Shown piece after piece: positions 8,935 through 17,421 of a stretch of 64,000 nt of DNA. Position 1 is the stretch's first letter, and every line of letters starts with the position of its first letter. The translations under genes were made by a program, and so were the position numbers. The stretch covers positions 5,270,001 to 5,334,000 of the forward strand of contig NZ_CP109427.1 in NCBI RefSeq assembly GCF_036250695.1, written 5' to 3'. Origin of the DNA: Streptomyces sp. NBC_01497 (lineage in GTDB: Bacteria; Actinomycetota; Actinomycetes; Streptomycetales; Streptomycetaceae). The notes under the pieces are model-generated. The model made no database searches, had not been told where the DNA came from, and saw nothing but the letters and a program-made list of their open reading frames with translations.

Positions 8935-10281
8935 TCAGACGAGCGGACCGCCCGGCAGTTCGACCTTCGCGCCCAGCTCCACGAGCTTGTCCATGAAGTT
9001 CTCGTAGCCCCGGTTGATCAGGTCGATCCCGTGCACGCGGGACGTGCCCTGCGCCGCGAGGGCCGCGATCAGGTACGAGAACCCGCCGCGCAGGTCGGGG
9101 ATGACCAGATCGGCGCCCTGCAGCCGGGTCGGCCCCGACACGACCGCCGAGTGCAGGAAGTTGCGCTGCCCGAACCGGCAGTGCGAGCCGCCCAGGCACT
9201 CCCGGTAGAGCTGGATGTGCGCGCCCATCTGGTTGAGCGCCGAGGTGAAGCCGAGGCGCGACTCGTACACCGTCTCGTGCACGATCGACAGGCCGGACGC
9301 CTGCGTCAGCGCCACCACCAGCGGCTGCTGCCAGTCCGTCTGGAAGCCCGGGTGCACGTCCGTCTCCAGGGCGATCGACTTCAGCGAGCCGCCCGGGTGC
9401 CAGAACCTGATGCCCTTGTCGTCGATCTCGAAGGCCCCGCCGACCTTCCGGTACGTGTTGAGGAAGGTCATCATCGAGCGCTGCTGCGCGCCGCGGACGT
9501 AGATGTCGCCCTCGGTGGCCAGCGCGGCGGACGCCCAGGACGCGGCCTCAAGCCGGTCCGGGATCGCGTGGTGGTTGTAGCCGCCGAGGCTGTCCACACC
9601 GGTGATCCGGATGGTCCTGTCGGTGTCCATCGCGATGATGGCGCCCATCTTCTGCAGGACGCAGATGAGGTCCTCGATCTCGGGCTCCACCGCCGCGTTC
9701 GACAGCTCGGTGACGCCCTCCGCGAGGACCGCCGTCAGCAGGACCTGCTCGGTCGTGCCGACCGACGGGTACGGCAGCCGGATCTTCGTCCCGCGCAGCC
9801 GCTGCGGTGCCTCCAGGTACTGGCCGTCCGCGCGCTTGTCGATCGTCGCGCCGAACTGCCGCAGCACGTCGAAGTGGAAGTCGATCGGCCGGCCGCCGAT
9901 GTCGCAGCCGCCGAGGCCCGGGATGAACGCGTGGCCGAGGCGGTGCAGCAGTGGGCCGCAGAACAGGATCGGAATGCGGGAGGACCCCGCGTGGGCGTCG
10001 ATGTCTGCGACGTTGGCGCTCTCCACGTGGGTGGGGTCGAGCACCAGCTCGCCCGGCTGCTCGCCGGGGCGCACGGTCACGCCGTGCAACTGCAGCAGGC
10101 CGCGTACGACCCGCACGTCGCGGATGTCCGGCACGTTGCTCAGGCGGCTCGGCGTGGAGCCGAGCAGGGCGGCGACCATCGCCTTGGGAACCAGGTTCTT
10201 CGCGCCGCGGACGCGGATCTCACCCTGCAGGGGGGTGCCGCCGTGGACAAGCAGTACGTCATCGGAGCCGGTGCCGGTCAT
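8935..10281 (-). CDS. murA: UDP-N-acetylglucosamine 1-carboxyvinyltransferase
   Basis: 448 aa. It transfers enolpyruvate from PEP to UDP-GlcNAc, the first committed step of peptidoglycan synthesis, in the cytoplasm. The substrate-binding GAKNLVPKAMVAALL block gives the Lys-Asn pair (K28, N29). The catalytic loop has Cys126 in PGLGGCDIGGRPIDFH, so the enzyme should be fosfomycin-sensitive, unlike the Asp form of mycobacteria. The C-terminal RGGFSYLIAALAAQG motif carries the conserved Arg region. The ATG at 10281 matches the family N-terminus. Order hup-murA-algH agrees with S. coelicolor as I recall it. The gene diverges from the AlgH gene, with about 280 bp between them. Confidence 0.93.
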   Translation of the reverse strand: MTGTGSDDVLLVHGGTPLQGEIRVRGAKNLVPKAMVAALLGSTPSRLSNVPDIRDVRVVRGLLQLHGVTVRPGEQPGELVLDPTHVESANVADIDAHAGSSRIPILFCGPLLHRLGHAFIPGLGGCDIGGRPIDFHFDVLRQFGATIDKRADGQYLEAPQRLRGTKIRLPYPSVGTTEQVLLTAVLAEGVTELSNAAVEPEIEDLICVLQKMGAIIAMDTDRTIRITGVDSLGGYNHHAIPDRLEAASWASAALATEGDIYVRGAQQRSMMTFLNTYRKVGGAFEIDDKGIRFWHPGGSLKSIALETDVHPGFQTDWQQPLVVALTQASGLSIVHETVYESRLGFTSALNQMGAHIQLYRECLGGSHCRFGQRNFLHSAVVSGPTRLQGADLVIPDLRGGFSYLIAALAAQGTSRVHGIDLINRGYENFMDKLVELGAKVELPGGPLV

Positions 10282-10504
10282 GAATCTCGCGTTCCGGAGT
10301 GGGCGGTCGGGGGGCTGGTGCCGAACATACGGCCCGGTAAGCCTAAGGCGCGTCAGGCCCCCTCCCGTAGGTCCGTGCCGGACCGGGAAAACGTGAGGGA
10401 TGCGCTGAACGCACTGTGTGCTGAAGCGAACACGGAACGTGCCCGCCACGCCGGGGCGGGCACCGGGCGCCTGCCTCGCCGCGATGCGCCCCTGAGCTGC
10501 GCGC

Positions 10505-10548
10505 GCATCCTGGCCCCGCACGGGTCGTCCCGTGCGGGGCCAAGATGC
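10505..10548. promoter_or_regulatory. Large perfect hairpin in front of the AlgH gene
   Basis: TGGCCCCGCACGGG (10511-10524) pairs perfectly with CCCGTGCGGGGCCA (10529-10542) around a TCGT loop. Beyond one mismatch, GCATC (10505-10509) and GATGC (10544-10548) extend the stem to about 19 bp. It ends 15 bases before the likely start codon, so if transcribed it would cover or abut the ribosome binding region. It lacks a U tract. Confidence 0.5.
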
Positions 10549-10563
10549 GGGATCATGTCTCGC

Positions 10564-11124
10564 ATGACCGAGGTGTCCTCGCTCACAGGGCGGCTGCTCG
10601 TCGCGACACCGGCCCTGGCGGATCCGAACTTCGACCGCGCGGTCGTCCTGCTGCTCGACCACGACGGGGAGGGCTCACTCGGCGTGGTCCTCAACCGCCC
10701 CACCCCGGTCGGCGTGGTGGACATCCTCGAACCCTGGGCCGAGCACGCGGGTGAGCCCGGGGTGGTCTTCCAGGGCGGCCCGGTCTCCCTCGACTCGGCG
10801 CTCGCGCTCGCCGTCATCCCCGGCGAGGAGGGCCCGCTCGGCTGGCGCAGGGTGCACGGCGCCATCGGCCTCGTCGATCTGGAGACGCCGCCGGAACTGC
10901 TGGCGAAGGCACTCGGCTCGCTGCGGATCTTCGCGGGGTACGCGGGCTGGGGTCCCGGGCAGCTGGAGCGCGAGCTCAAGAACGGCGCCTGGTACGTGGT
11001 CGAGTCGGAGCCCGGCGACGTGTCCTCGCCCCGCCCCGAGACGCTGTGGCGTGCCGTACTGCGCCGGCAGCGCGGCAAACTCGCGATGTTCGCCACGTAC
11101 CCGGACGACCCGTCGCTGAACTGA
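10564..11124 (+). CDS. YqgE/AlgH family protein (DUF179)
   Basis: 186 aa, the usual family length. Conserved blocks are LTGRLLVATPALADPNFDRA, VVLLLDHDGEGSLGVVLNRP, VFQGGPVS, IFAGYAGWGPGQLE and GAWYVVE. The family is widespread and structurally known, but its biochemical role is unclear; the Pseudomonas name AlgH reflects an alginate-regulation phenotype. The ATG at 10564 gives MTEVSSLTG; an in-frame ATG at 10555 is the alternative. A large hairpin lies immediately upstream. Confidence 0.88.
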   Translation: MTEVSSLTGRLLVATPALADPNFDRAVVLLLDHDGEGSLGVVLNRPTPVGVVDILEPWAEHAGEPGVVFQGGPVSLDSALALAVIPGEEGPLGWRRVHGAIGLVDLETPPELLAKALGSLRIFAGYAGWGPGQLERELKNGAWYVVESEPGDVSSPRPETLWRAVLRRQRGKLAMFATYPDDPSLN

Positions 11125-11314
11125 GCGCTCACCGCCGCGCACCGGCCCGGGCCGGGCCGCCGCGGGAGACCGCGAGGGCCCTTTTCCGGCCGGACGCGAC
11201 CGGGCGGCGGGGCCCGGGACCGGCGCCGTCGCTGCCGGGGGGTGAGCGCCCGGCTGCGGAGTGCTCCGCCCCGCCCTCCGGGAAAAGCTCGGCCCGTGAG
11301 TACTCTTGGCTGTT

Positions 11315-11617
11315 ATGAGCACTCTTGAGCCCGATCGCGGGGCAGGTACGGGCACCCTCGTGGAGCCGACGCCGCAGCTGTCGCGAGGCGACGGTGACCA
11401 CGAGCGCTTCGCCCACTACGTCCAGAAGGACAAGATCATGGCGAGCGCCCTGGAGGGCACTCCCGTCGTGGCGCTGTGCGGCAAGGTCTGGGTCCCTGGA
11501 CGCGATCCCAAGAAGTACCCGGTCTGCCCGATGTGCAAGGAGATCTACGAGTCCATGGGCGCCGGTGGCGACGGGGACAAGGACAAGGGCAAGGGCGGCA
11601 AGAGCGGCAAGAAGTAG
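11315..11617 (+). CDS. DUF3039 domain small protein
   Basis: 100 aa. The core HERFAHYVQKDKIMASALEG, then VVALCGKVWVPGRDPKKYPV, then CPMCKEIYESM is the actinobacterial DUF3039 pattern. A single Cys and a CxxC could bind a metal. The C-terminal tail is Lys/Gly-rich (GDKDKGKGGKSGKK) and might touch nucleic acid. Function is unknown. The ATG at 11315 is chosen; a TTG nine bases upstream is less likely. A terminator follows. Confidence 0.85.
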   Translation: MSTLEPDRGAGTGTLVEPTPQLSRGDGDHERFAHYVQKDKIMASALEGTPVVALCGKVWVPGRDPKKYPVCPMCKEIYESMGAGGDGDKDKGKGGKSGKK

Positions 11618-11632
11618 CCGCCTGACCGTCCG

Positions 11633-11663
11633 GGGCGGGCATACCTGGTGTGCCCGCCCTTCG
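11633..11663 (+). terminator. Terminator after the DUF3039 gene
   Basis: GGGCGGGCA (11633-11641) pairs with TGCCCGCCC (11651-11659) around a nine-base loop, and a short TT follows. It begins 15 bases after the stop codon. Confidence 0.7.
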
Positions 11664-11868
11664 GCTGCCCGGCCGTGCGGTCCCCGGCCGTGAACCGTCC
11701 GCCCGCGGCTCCGCCCGGCCGTGGAGCGCGGCGCGGGCGACCCGTCTCCTCGTACGAACGCATGCACCCTCCGCGCGGGTTTCCGCGCCGGTGGCCGACG
11801 TTGGCGTCGCTGCCCGCCCGGGGCCCGGATCCCTTGCTCTTTCCGCCCTCCGTGTGCTGGTCTTCCGT

Positions 11869-11884
11869 ATTGGTATAGACCTCA
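11869..11884 (+). promoter_or_regulatory. DasR-type operator (dre-like site)
   Basis: ATTGGTATAGACCTCA matches the published DasR consensus ACTGGTCTAGACCACT at 12 of 16 positions, including the TGGT and AGACC half-site cores. It lies 36 bp before the start of a beta-N-acetylhexosaminidase gene, a typical DasR target. DasR is the GntR-type N-acetylglucosamine sensor of Streptomyces. Binding is inferred from sequence and context. Confidence 0.7.
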
Positions 11885-11919
11885 TCTCGGCACGGACCCG
11901 ATCACTCGGCGGAGGACGA

Positions 11920-13671
11920 ATGGCGACGAACCCTGCGAACGCGGAACCGATTCCGGACCCGGAGCGGCCGCGCGCGGCGCTGATTCCCGCGCCCCGCCTG
12001 ATACGGGCCGGTGACGTGGCCGGCGGCGACGTCGGGCAGGGGGGCGACACCGGCTTCGCACTGCCGGCCGGGCTCCGGATCGAGGCGGGCCCGGACACGG
12101 GCACCACCGCGCGCTGGCTGCGTACGGCGGTCGGCGCCGCGACAGGCCTGGTGTTCACCGACGGGGTCCCCGGCGCGGACGCGGGCCACGGACACGGCCA
12201 CGACCGGATCGTGCTCCGTGTCAGCGCCGACGTCGGGCGGGCGGGCGGGCCGGAGGCCTACGTCCTGACCACGGCGGCGCCCGGCGACGACGGCGCCCCC
12301 GCCGTGTGCGTCGAGGGCGGCGGGCCCGCGGGCGTCTTCTGGGGTGCGCAGACCCTCCGCCAACTGCTTGGCCCCGACGCCTTCCGGCGCGCGCCGCTGG
12401 ACGCGGAGCGCGGGTGGCGGCTGCCCGTCCTCACGGTGTCGGACAGCCCCCGCTTCGGCTGGCGCGGCATGATGCTCGACGTCGCCCGGCACTTCACGCC
12501 CAAGGAGGGCGTCCTGCGCCACCTGGACCTGCTCGCGGCGCACAAGCTGAACGTCCTGCACCTGCACCTCACCGACGACCAGGGCTGGCGCATCGAGATC
12601 AAGCGCCACCCGCGGCTCACCGAGGTCGGCGCGTGGCGCCCCCGCACCAAATGGGGCCACCGCGCCTCCGACCTGTGGAGCGAGACCCCGCACGGCGGGT
12701 TCTACACGCAGGACGACATCCGCGAGATCGTCGCCTACGCCGCGGAACGGCACATCACCGTCGTGCCGGAGATCGACGTCCCCGGCCACTCGCAGGCCGC
12801 CATCGCGGCCTACCCGGAACTGGGCAACGCCGACGTCGTCGACACCACGGCCATCGGCGTCTGGGACACCTGGGGCATCAACGGGAACATCCTCGCCCCG
12901 ACGGACGCCGTGCTGCGCTTCTACGAGGGCGTCTTCGAGGAGGTGCTCGCGCTGTTCCCGTCGCGGTTCATCCACATCGGCGGCGACGAGGCCCCCAAGG
13001 AGCAGTGGAAGGACTCCGCGACCGCGCAGGCCCGTATCGAGGCGGAGGGCCTCGCCAACGAGGACGAACTCCAGTCCTGGTTCATCCGGCACTTCGACAC
13101 CTGGCTCGCCCTGCGCGGCCGTCGCCTCATCGGCTGGGACGAGATCCTCGAAGGCGGCCTCGCGCCGGGCGCGGCGGTCTCCTCCTGGCGCGGCTACGCG
13201 GGCGGCGTCGCGGCGGCGCGGGCGGGCCACGACGTGGTGATGTGCCCCGAGCAGCACGTGTACTTGGACCACCGCCAGGCGGCGGGCGACGCCGAGCCGA
13301 TCCCCATCGGCTTCGTGCGGACGCTGGAGGACGTGTACCGCTTCGAGACCGTACCGCAGGGGCTGAGCGAGGCGGAGGGCGCGCGGATCCTGGGCGCCCA
13401 GGCCAACGTGTGGACCGAGGTGATGCAGGACGAGGGCCGCGTGGACTACCAGGTCCACCCGCGCCTCGCCGCGTTCGCCGAGACTGTCTGGAGCGAGCTC
13501 GGGGCGCCGGGGGAGCGCGACTTCGCCGGGTTCGAGGCGCGCATGACCGAGCACTACCGCCGTCTTGACGCCCTGGGCGTCGGTTATCGGCCACCGTCGG
13601 GCCCGCTGCCGTGGCAGCGACGCCCCGGCGTCCTCGGACGGCCGCGCGAGGGGATGCCGCCCGCCCTGTGA
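11920..13671 (+). CDS. Beta-N-acetylhexosaminidase, glycoside hydrolase family 20
   Basis: 583 aa. An N-terminal GH20b-like domain (about residues 20-175) is followed by the catalytic barrel, with FGWRGMMLDVARHFTPKEG, HLHLTDDQGWRIEIKRHPRL, VPEIDVPGHSQAAIAAYP, and the catalytic Asp-Glu pair D356-E357 in HIGGDEAPKEQW. It removes terminal GlcNAc or GalNAc, for example from chito-oligosaccharides. No signal peptide or lipobox is visible (MATNPANAEPIPDPERP), so it probably works inside the cell on imported chitobiose-type sugars. The start has GGAGG four bases upstream. The DasR-type site before it suggests induction by GlcNAc-derived signals. Confidence 0.9.
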   Translation: MATNPANAEPIPDPERPRAALIPAPRLIRAGDVAGGDVGQGGDTGFALPAGLRIEAGPDTGTTARWLRTAVGAATGLVFTDGVPGADAGHGHGHDRIVLRVSADVGRAGGPEAYVLTTAAPGDDGAPAVCVEGGGPAGVFWGAQTLRQLLGPDAFRRAPLDAERGWRLPVLTVSDSPRFGWRGMMLDVARHFTPKEGVLRHLDLLAAHKLNVLHLHLTDDQGWRIEIKRHPRLTEVGAWRPRTKWGHRASDLWSETPHGGFYTQDDIREIVAYAAERHITVVPEIDVPGHSQAAIAAYPELGNADVVDTTAIGVWDTWGINGNILAPTDAVLRFYEGVFEEVLALFPSRFIHIGGDEAPKEQWKDSATAQARIEAEGLANEDELQSWFIRHFDTWLALRGRRLIGWDEILEGGLAPGAAVSSWRGYAGGVAAARAGHDVVMCPEQHVYLDHRQAAGDAEPIPIGFVRTLEDVYRFETVPQGLSEAEGARILGAQANVWTEVMQDEGRVDYQVHPRLAAFAETVWSELGAPGERDFAGFEARMTEHYRRLDALGVGYRPPSGPLPWQRRPGVLGRPREGMPPAL

Positions 13672-14236
13672 GCGGAGGCGGCGAGGGCCCGCAAGGACGT
13701 GGCGCGCCGCGGTTTCGACGCCGTTCCGCCCGCGGACAACGTCCCGCGAGAACGTCCGGCGACGACGCGCCGCGAGGATATCGCGGAGCCCGAACGGGCC
13801 CCCGCCGCGCACCGGAGCGTGCCCGTACGGACGGGACATCTGCCCGAACGGCCCGGCACACAGCGGCGGAACGGCGCGGGTACGCGAGGCGAACGGACTG
13901 CGGCGGCGGTCGAACACGAACCCGGTCGCCGCCGACGGCGGTGCACTCCGCGGACATCCGTCCCGCCGGCCCCGCGCACGTGGCGCGGCATGCCGCCGCC
14001 CCGGCGGACGAGCCGCCCACACGCGCATCAGAGGTGGCGAAAGCGGCGATGTGCCCAGAGCGCCCAACGGGCGGGCGAACAGACGCCATCCGGTCGCCGG
14101 GGGACAGATGCGTCCTTGGTGGACCCTCGCGTCGAGCGGCCTCGAAGATGTGCCAGAGTTGCCACGTCCGGCCTGTGAGCACGTACGGTACGGCACACAG
14201 GCGGGACTGCCGGGACACCGGAAAGGGGCAGCTGGG
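13672..14236. other. Intergenic region of about 565 bp, no gene seen
   Basis: Very GC-rich with many CGCGG/CCGCG words. Frames open on both strands are low-complexity Arg/Pro/Gly and match nothing. Composition becomes more balanced from about 14100, where the promoter of the molybdoenzyme operon probably lies (ACGTACGGTACGGCACAC near 14180). I could not define it further. Confidence 0.35.
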
Positions 14237-15133
14237 TTGACCACGCACGCACCGCAGACAGCACAGTCCGTGACGCTGCCGGCCTCGCTCGACGAGGCCG
14301 TGGCGGCGCTCGAGGCGATGCCCGCCGCCGTGCCTGTCGCAGGTGGGACGGACCTCATGGCGTCCGTCAACAGGGGCCTGTTGAGGCCCGCCGCGCTCGT
14401 CGGGCTCGGCCGGATGAGCGAACTGCGCGGCTGGCACTACCAGGACGGCCACGCCCTGCTCGGCGCGGGCCTCACGCACGCGCGCATGGGCCGCCCCGAC
14501 TTCGCCGCGCTCATCCCGGCGCTCGCCGCCTCCGCGCGCGCCGCGGGTCCCCCGCAGATCCGCAACGCCGGAACGCTCGGCGGCAACATCGCGACCGCGG
14601 CCGCCACCGGCGACACGCTGCCCGTCCTCGCCGCGCTGGAGGCCGACCTGGTGGTCGCGGGCCCCGACGGCGCACGCCGCGAGATCCCGGTGACCCACCT
14701 GCTCGCGGGCCGCGAGATGCTCGCGCCCGCCGAACTGATTGGCTTCGTCCGGGTACCGCTGCTGCACGCCCCCCAGGTCTTTCTGAAGGCGACGGGGCGC
14801 ACCGGCCCCGGCCGCGCCACCACGTCCGTCGCCGTCGTGCTCGACCCGGCGCGGCGCGGGGTGCGCTGCGCGGTGGGCGCCGTCGCGCCGATGCCGCTGC
14901 GGCCGTTGGAGGCCGAGCAGTGGATCGCGTCGCTCATCGACTGGGACGGCGCGCGGGGGCTGACGCAGGAGGCGCTGACGGCCTTCGGGGAGTACGTCGC
15001 GGCGGCCTGCGTGCCCGACCCGCTGCCACCCGCGGACGGGGGAGAGGCACCGGGGCCCTCGCCCGCCGTGCAGCATCTGCGGCGTACTGTCTCCACGCTG
15101 GCCCGGCGAGCACTGGGGAGGGCGCTCTCGTGA
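14237..15133 (+). CDS. Xanthine dehydrogenase family FAD-binding subunit
   Basis: 298 aa. The FAD-binding domain of molybdopterin dehydrogenases is shown by AVPVAGGTDLMASVNRGLL and by IRNAGTLGGNIATAAATGDTL, followed by the CO dehydrogenase flavoprotein C-terminal domain. It passes electrons from the [2Fe-2S] clusters to FAD and on to an acceptor. It is the first gene of a three-gene operon and overlaps the next gene by four bases (GTGA). The TTG at 14237 is chosen because AAGGGG lies eight bases upstream and the protein then starts just before the domain. The substrate (xanthine or another N-heterocycle or aldehyde) cannot be told from this subunit. Confidence 0.85.
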   Translation: MTTHAPQTAQSVTLPASLDEAVAALEAMPAAVPVAGGTDLMASVNRGLLRPAALVGLGRMSELRGWHYQDGHALLGAGLTHARMGRPDFAALIPALAASARAAGPPQIRNAGTLGGNIATAAATGDTLPVLAALEADLVVAGPDGARREIPVTHLLAGREMLAPAELIGFVRVPLLHAPQVFLKATGRTGPGRATTSVAVVLDPARRGVRCAVGAVAPMPLRPLEAEQWIASLIDWDGARGLTQEALTAFGEYVAAACVPDPLPPADGGEAPGPSPAVQHLRRTVSTLARRALGRALS

Positions 15134-17421
15134 CCGACAACGAAACAGGCGGCGGGCGCGGCACGCGCGGCGCCGACGACTGGCCGGAGCCGAACCGCGG
15201 TGCCGAGGACTGGCCCGCGCAGGGGCAGAGCACCGAGGACTGGCCCGAGCCGGGGCAGGACGCCCAGAACGGCCAGGGCATGTGGCAACCGGTGCCGCAC
15301 GGCGGTGAGTACGACGCGGAGGCCACCGCGTTCGTCCAGCTGCCCCCCGAGGACGACCGGGACGCCCCGCTCGCCGCGCCCGGCCACGGGTATGTGCCGC
15401 CCATGATCACACCGCTGCAACCCGACCCGTCGGTCGCGGGGACCTGGGGCCTGCCGGACCCGCAGGCCGAGGCGGCGGGGCAGCAGCACTACACCGGTGC
15501 CTACGGCCAGGACCCGTACGCGTCCCAGCCCGGCAACCACGACCAGGCAGCCCCGCAGGGGCCCTACGGGAACCAGGACCCGTACGCACAGGATCCGTAC
15601 GGTCAGGCCCCCTACGGCCAGGCTCCTTACGGGCAGGGCCCGTACGGCCATGATCCGCGCGCCCACGAGGCCCCGGTCCACGAGGCGTACGAGCCGGCCC
15701 GGCACACGGACGATCCGCGGACGGCCGACCCGCAGCCGCACGTGCCGCAGGCCCATGACCCGCAGCCGCACGACCCGCGCGCGACGGGCCACTGGAACTT
15801 CACCGAGGCGATGGGCGGGCACGAGCCCGGGCGCGCCCAGGGCGAGGACCAGGACCAGGGCGCGCACCCGGCGCCGGTGGAAGGCACAGGACAGTGGCGC
15901 ATCCCGCTCGCCACAGGTGACGTCCTCGACGAGTCCGGCGAGTTGAGCGCCGCGCTCGCCGCGTCGCCGTGGAACGCGGGCGCCGTCCCGCCCGCCACCC
16001 TGCCCGGAGGCGCACGCGCCCCCTGGGCCCCCGAACCCGCACCGGAACCAGCCGTCGAACCGGAACCAGAACCGGAACCGGAGTACGAGCCGGAGCCGGG
16101 CCCCCCGCAGCACGACGAGGTCCAGCACGGCTGGGCCCCGACGGCCGAAGCCGTGGCCGAGGCGCGCGCCGCCTCCCTGCACGAGCCCGCCGGCCTCGCA
16201 CCAGACCCCGCGACCGCGCGCCCGGATACCGAGAGCGCCTCGGAGGACGTTCAGGACGCCGGCGCCGACGCCACTGAGGAAGGGTCCTTCGAGACCCCGC
16301 CCGGCCGCCCCGTGCCGTCGGGCGTTCCCGAGGCGCGGCAGGACGACGACCCGGAAGCCGAAGCGGCGGCAGCGGGTTCCGGGGCGCATGGCACCGCGGA
16401 GCCCGTAACGGAGGAATCCGCGGAACCGGCGAGATCCCGGGAATTCGCGGAAGCCGACGCATTCACCGCAGCCGGGTCCGAGGAATTCGCCGCACCCGCG
16501 GAATTCGCGTCCCCCGCGCGGCCCGAGACGGCAGCCCGACCCGAACCGGAACCGCGAGCGGAGGACGAAGCCCTGGCGGCTCCCGTCGCCGGCCCGCACC
16601 CCGGGCCCGTCCCCGTCATGGCACCGCACCCCCCGGGTGAACCCCGCACGGCCGCCGAGCAGGCCGACGAGGCGGAACACGCCGAACAGGCCGACCACGA
16701 CCGCGACGAGATCGAACACCCCAGCTTCTCCTACGTGTTGCGGGTCAACGGCCAGGACCGGCCCGTCAACGACGCCTGGATCGGCGAATCCCTGCTGTAC
16801 GTCCTGCGCGAGCGGCTCGGCCTCGCCGGCGCCAAGGACGGCTGCTCCCAGGGCGAGTGCGGCGCGTGCAACGTCCAGGTCGACGGACGGCTCGTGGCCT
16901 CCTGCCTGGTCCCCGCCGCGACCACCGCCGGCTCCGAGGTGCGGACCGTCGAGGGCCTCGCGACGAACGGCGAACCGTCCGACGTCCAGCGGGCCCTGGC
17001 CGCCTGCGGTGCCGTCCAGTGCGGTTTCTGCATCCCCGGCATGGCGATGACCGTGCACGACCTCCTTGAGGGCAACCACGCCCCCTCCGAACTGGAGACC
17101 CGCCAGGCGCTCAGCGGCAACCTCTGCCGCTGCTCCGGCTATCGGGGCGTCCTGGAGGCCGTCGGCGAGGTCGCCGCGGCCCGTGCGGCGGGCACCGAGG
17201 CGGCGGCCGCGCACGGCACCGCCCAGGACCCCGCCGCCGCGGGCCCGTCGGCCTTCACCTCCGCCGGTACCCCGAACGGCTCCACCGGCGCGGCCTCCGC
17301 CGACGCGGCGAGGATCCCGCACCAGGCACCCCCCGGCGCAGGCGGAGTCCAGACGCAGGCCGCCGCACAGGCACCGCAGGGCCCGAACCACCCGCACGCG
17401 AACGACGGAGGCATGGCGTGA
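15130..17421 (+). CDS. [2Fe-2S] subunit of xanthine dehydrogenase-type enzyme with a long disordered N-terminus
   Basis: 763 aa, whereas the family is normally about 160-200 aa. Residues 1 to about 530 are low complexity: DWPEP-type repeats, then PYGQ/DPYAQ tandem repeats (about residues 120-180), HDPQPHDPR repeats, then EPEPEPEPE and Ala/Glu-rich stretches. The real domain begins near residue 532 (SYVLRVNGQD). It has the plant-type cluster motif DGCSQGECGACNVQVDG and the second cluster CGAVQCGFCIPGMAMTVHDL / GNLCRCSGYRG. A disordered tail of about 70 aa follows. It relays electrons from the molybdenum site to FAD. GTGA overlaps on both sides show tight coupling. The N-terminal region may be an anchor or a spacer; this is unknown. 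Confidence 0.88.
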   Translation: MTDNETGGGRGTRGADDWPEPNRGAEDWPAQGQSTEDWPEPGQDAQNGQGMWQPVPHGGEYDAEATAFVQLPPEDDRDAPLAAPGHGYVPPMITPLQPDPSVAGTWGLPDPQAEAAGQQHYTGAYGQDPYASQPGNHDQAAPQGPYGNQDPYAQDPYGQAPYGQAPYGQGPYGHDPRAHEAPVHEAYEPARHTDDPRTADPQPHVPQAHDPQPHDPRATGHWNFTEAMGGHEPGRAQGEDQDQGAHPAPVEGTGQWRIPLATGDVLDESGELSAALAASPWNAGAVPPATLPGGARAPWAPEPAPEPAVEPEPEPEPEYEPEPGPPQHDEVQHGWAPTAEAVAEARAASLHEPAGLAPDPATARPDTESASEDVQDAGADATEEGSFETPPGRPVPSGVPEARQDDDPEAEAAAAGSGAHGTAEPVTEESAEPARSREFAEADAFTAAGSEEFAAPAEFASPARPETAARPEPEPRAEDEALAAPVAGPHPGPVPVMAPHPPGEPRTAAEQADEAEHAEQADHDRDEIEHPSFSYVLRVNGQDRPVNDAWIGESLLYVLRERLGLAGAKDGCSQGECGACNVQVDGRLVASCLVPAATTAGSEVRTVEGLATNGEPSDVQRALAACGAVQCGFCIPGMAMTVHDLLEGNHAPSELETRQALSGNLCRCSGYRGVLEAVGEVAAARAAGTEAAAAHGTAQDPAAAGPSAFTSAGTPNGSTGAASADAARIPHQAPPGAGGVQTQAAAQAPQGPNHPHANDGGMA

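Noticed and set aside
8545..11124. 859-codon plus-strand open frame across murA and algH
   Set aside because: It is the antisense shadow of murA fused in frame with the real AlgH gene. The murA part has no domain, and a start near 10564 explains the true protein.
13584..14240. Several open frames between the hexosaminidase and molybdoenzyme genes
   Set aside because: All are Arg/Ala/Pro-rich in all frames at once, as expected from very GC-rich non-coding DNA.
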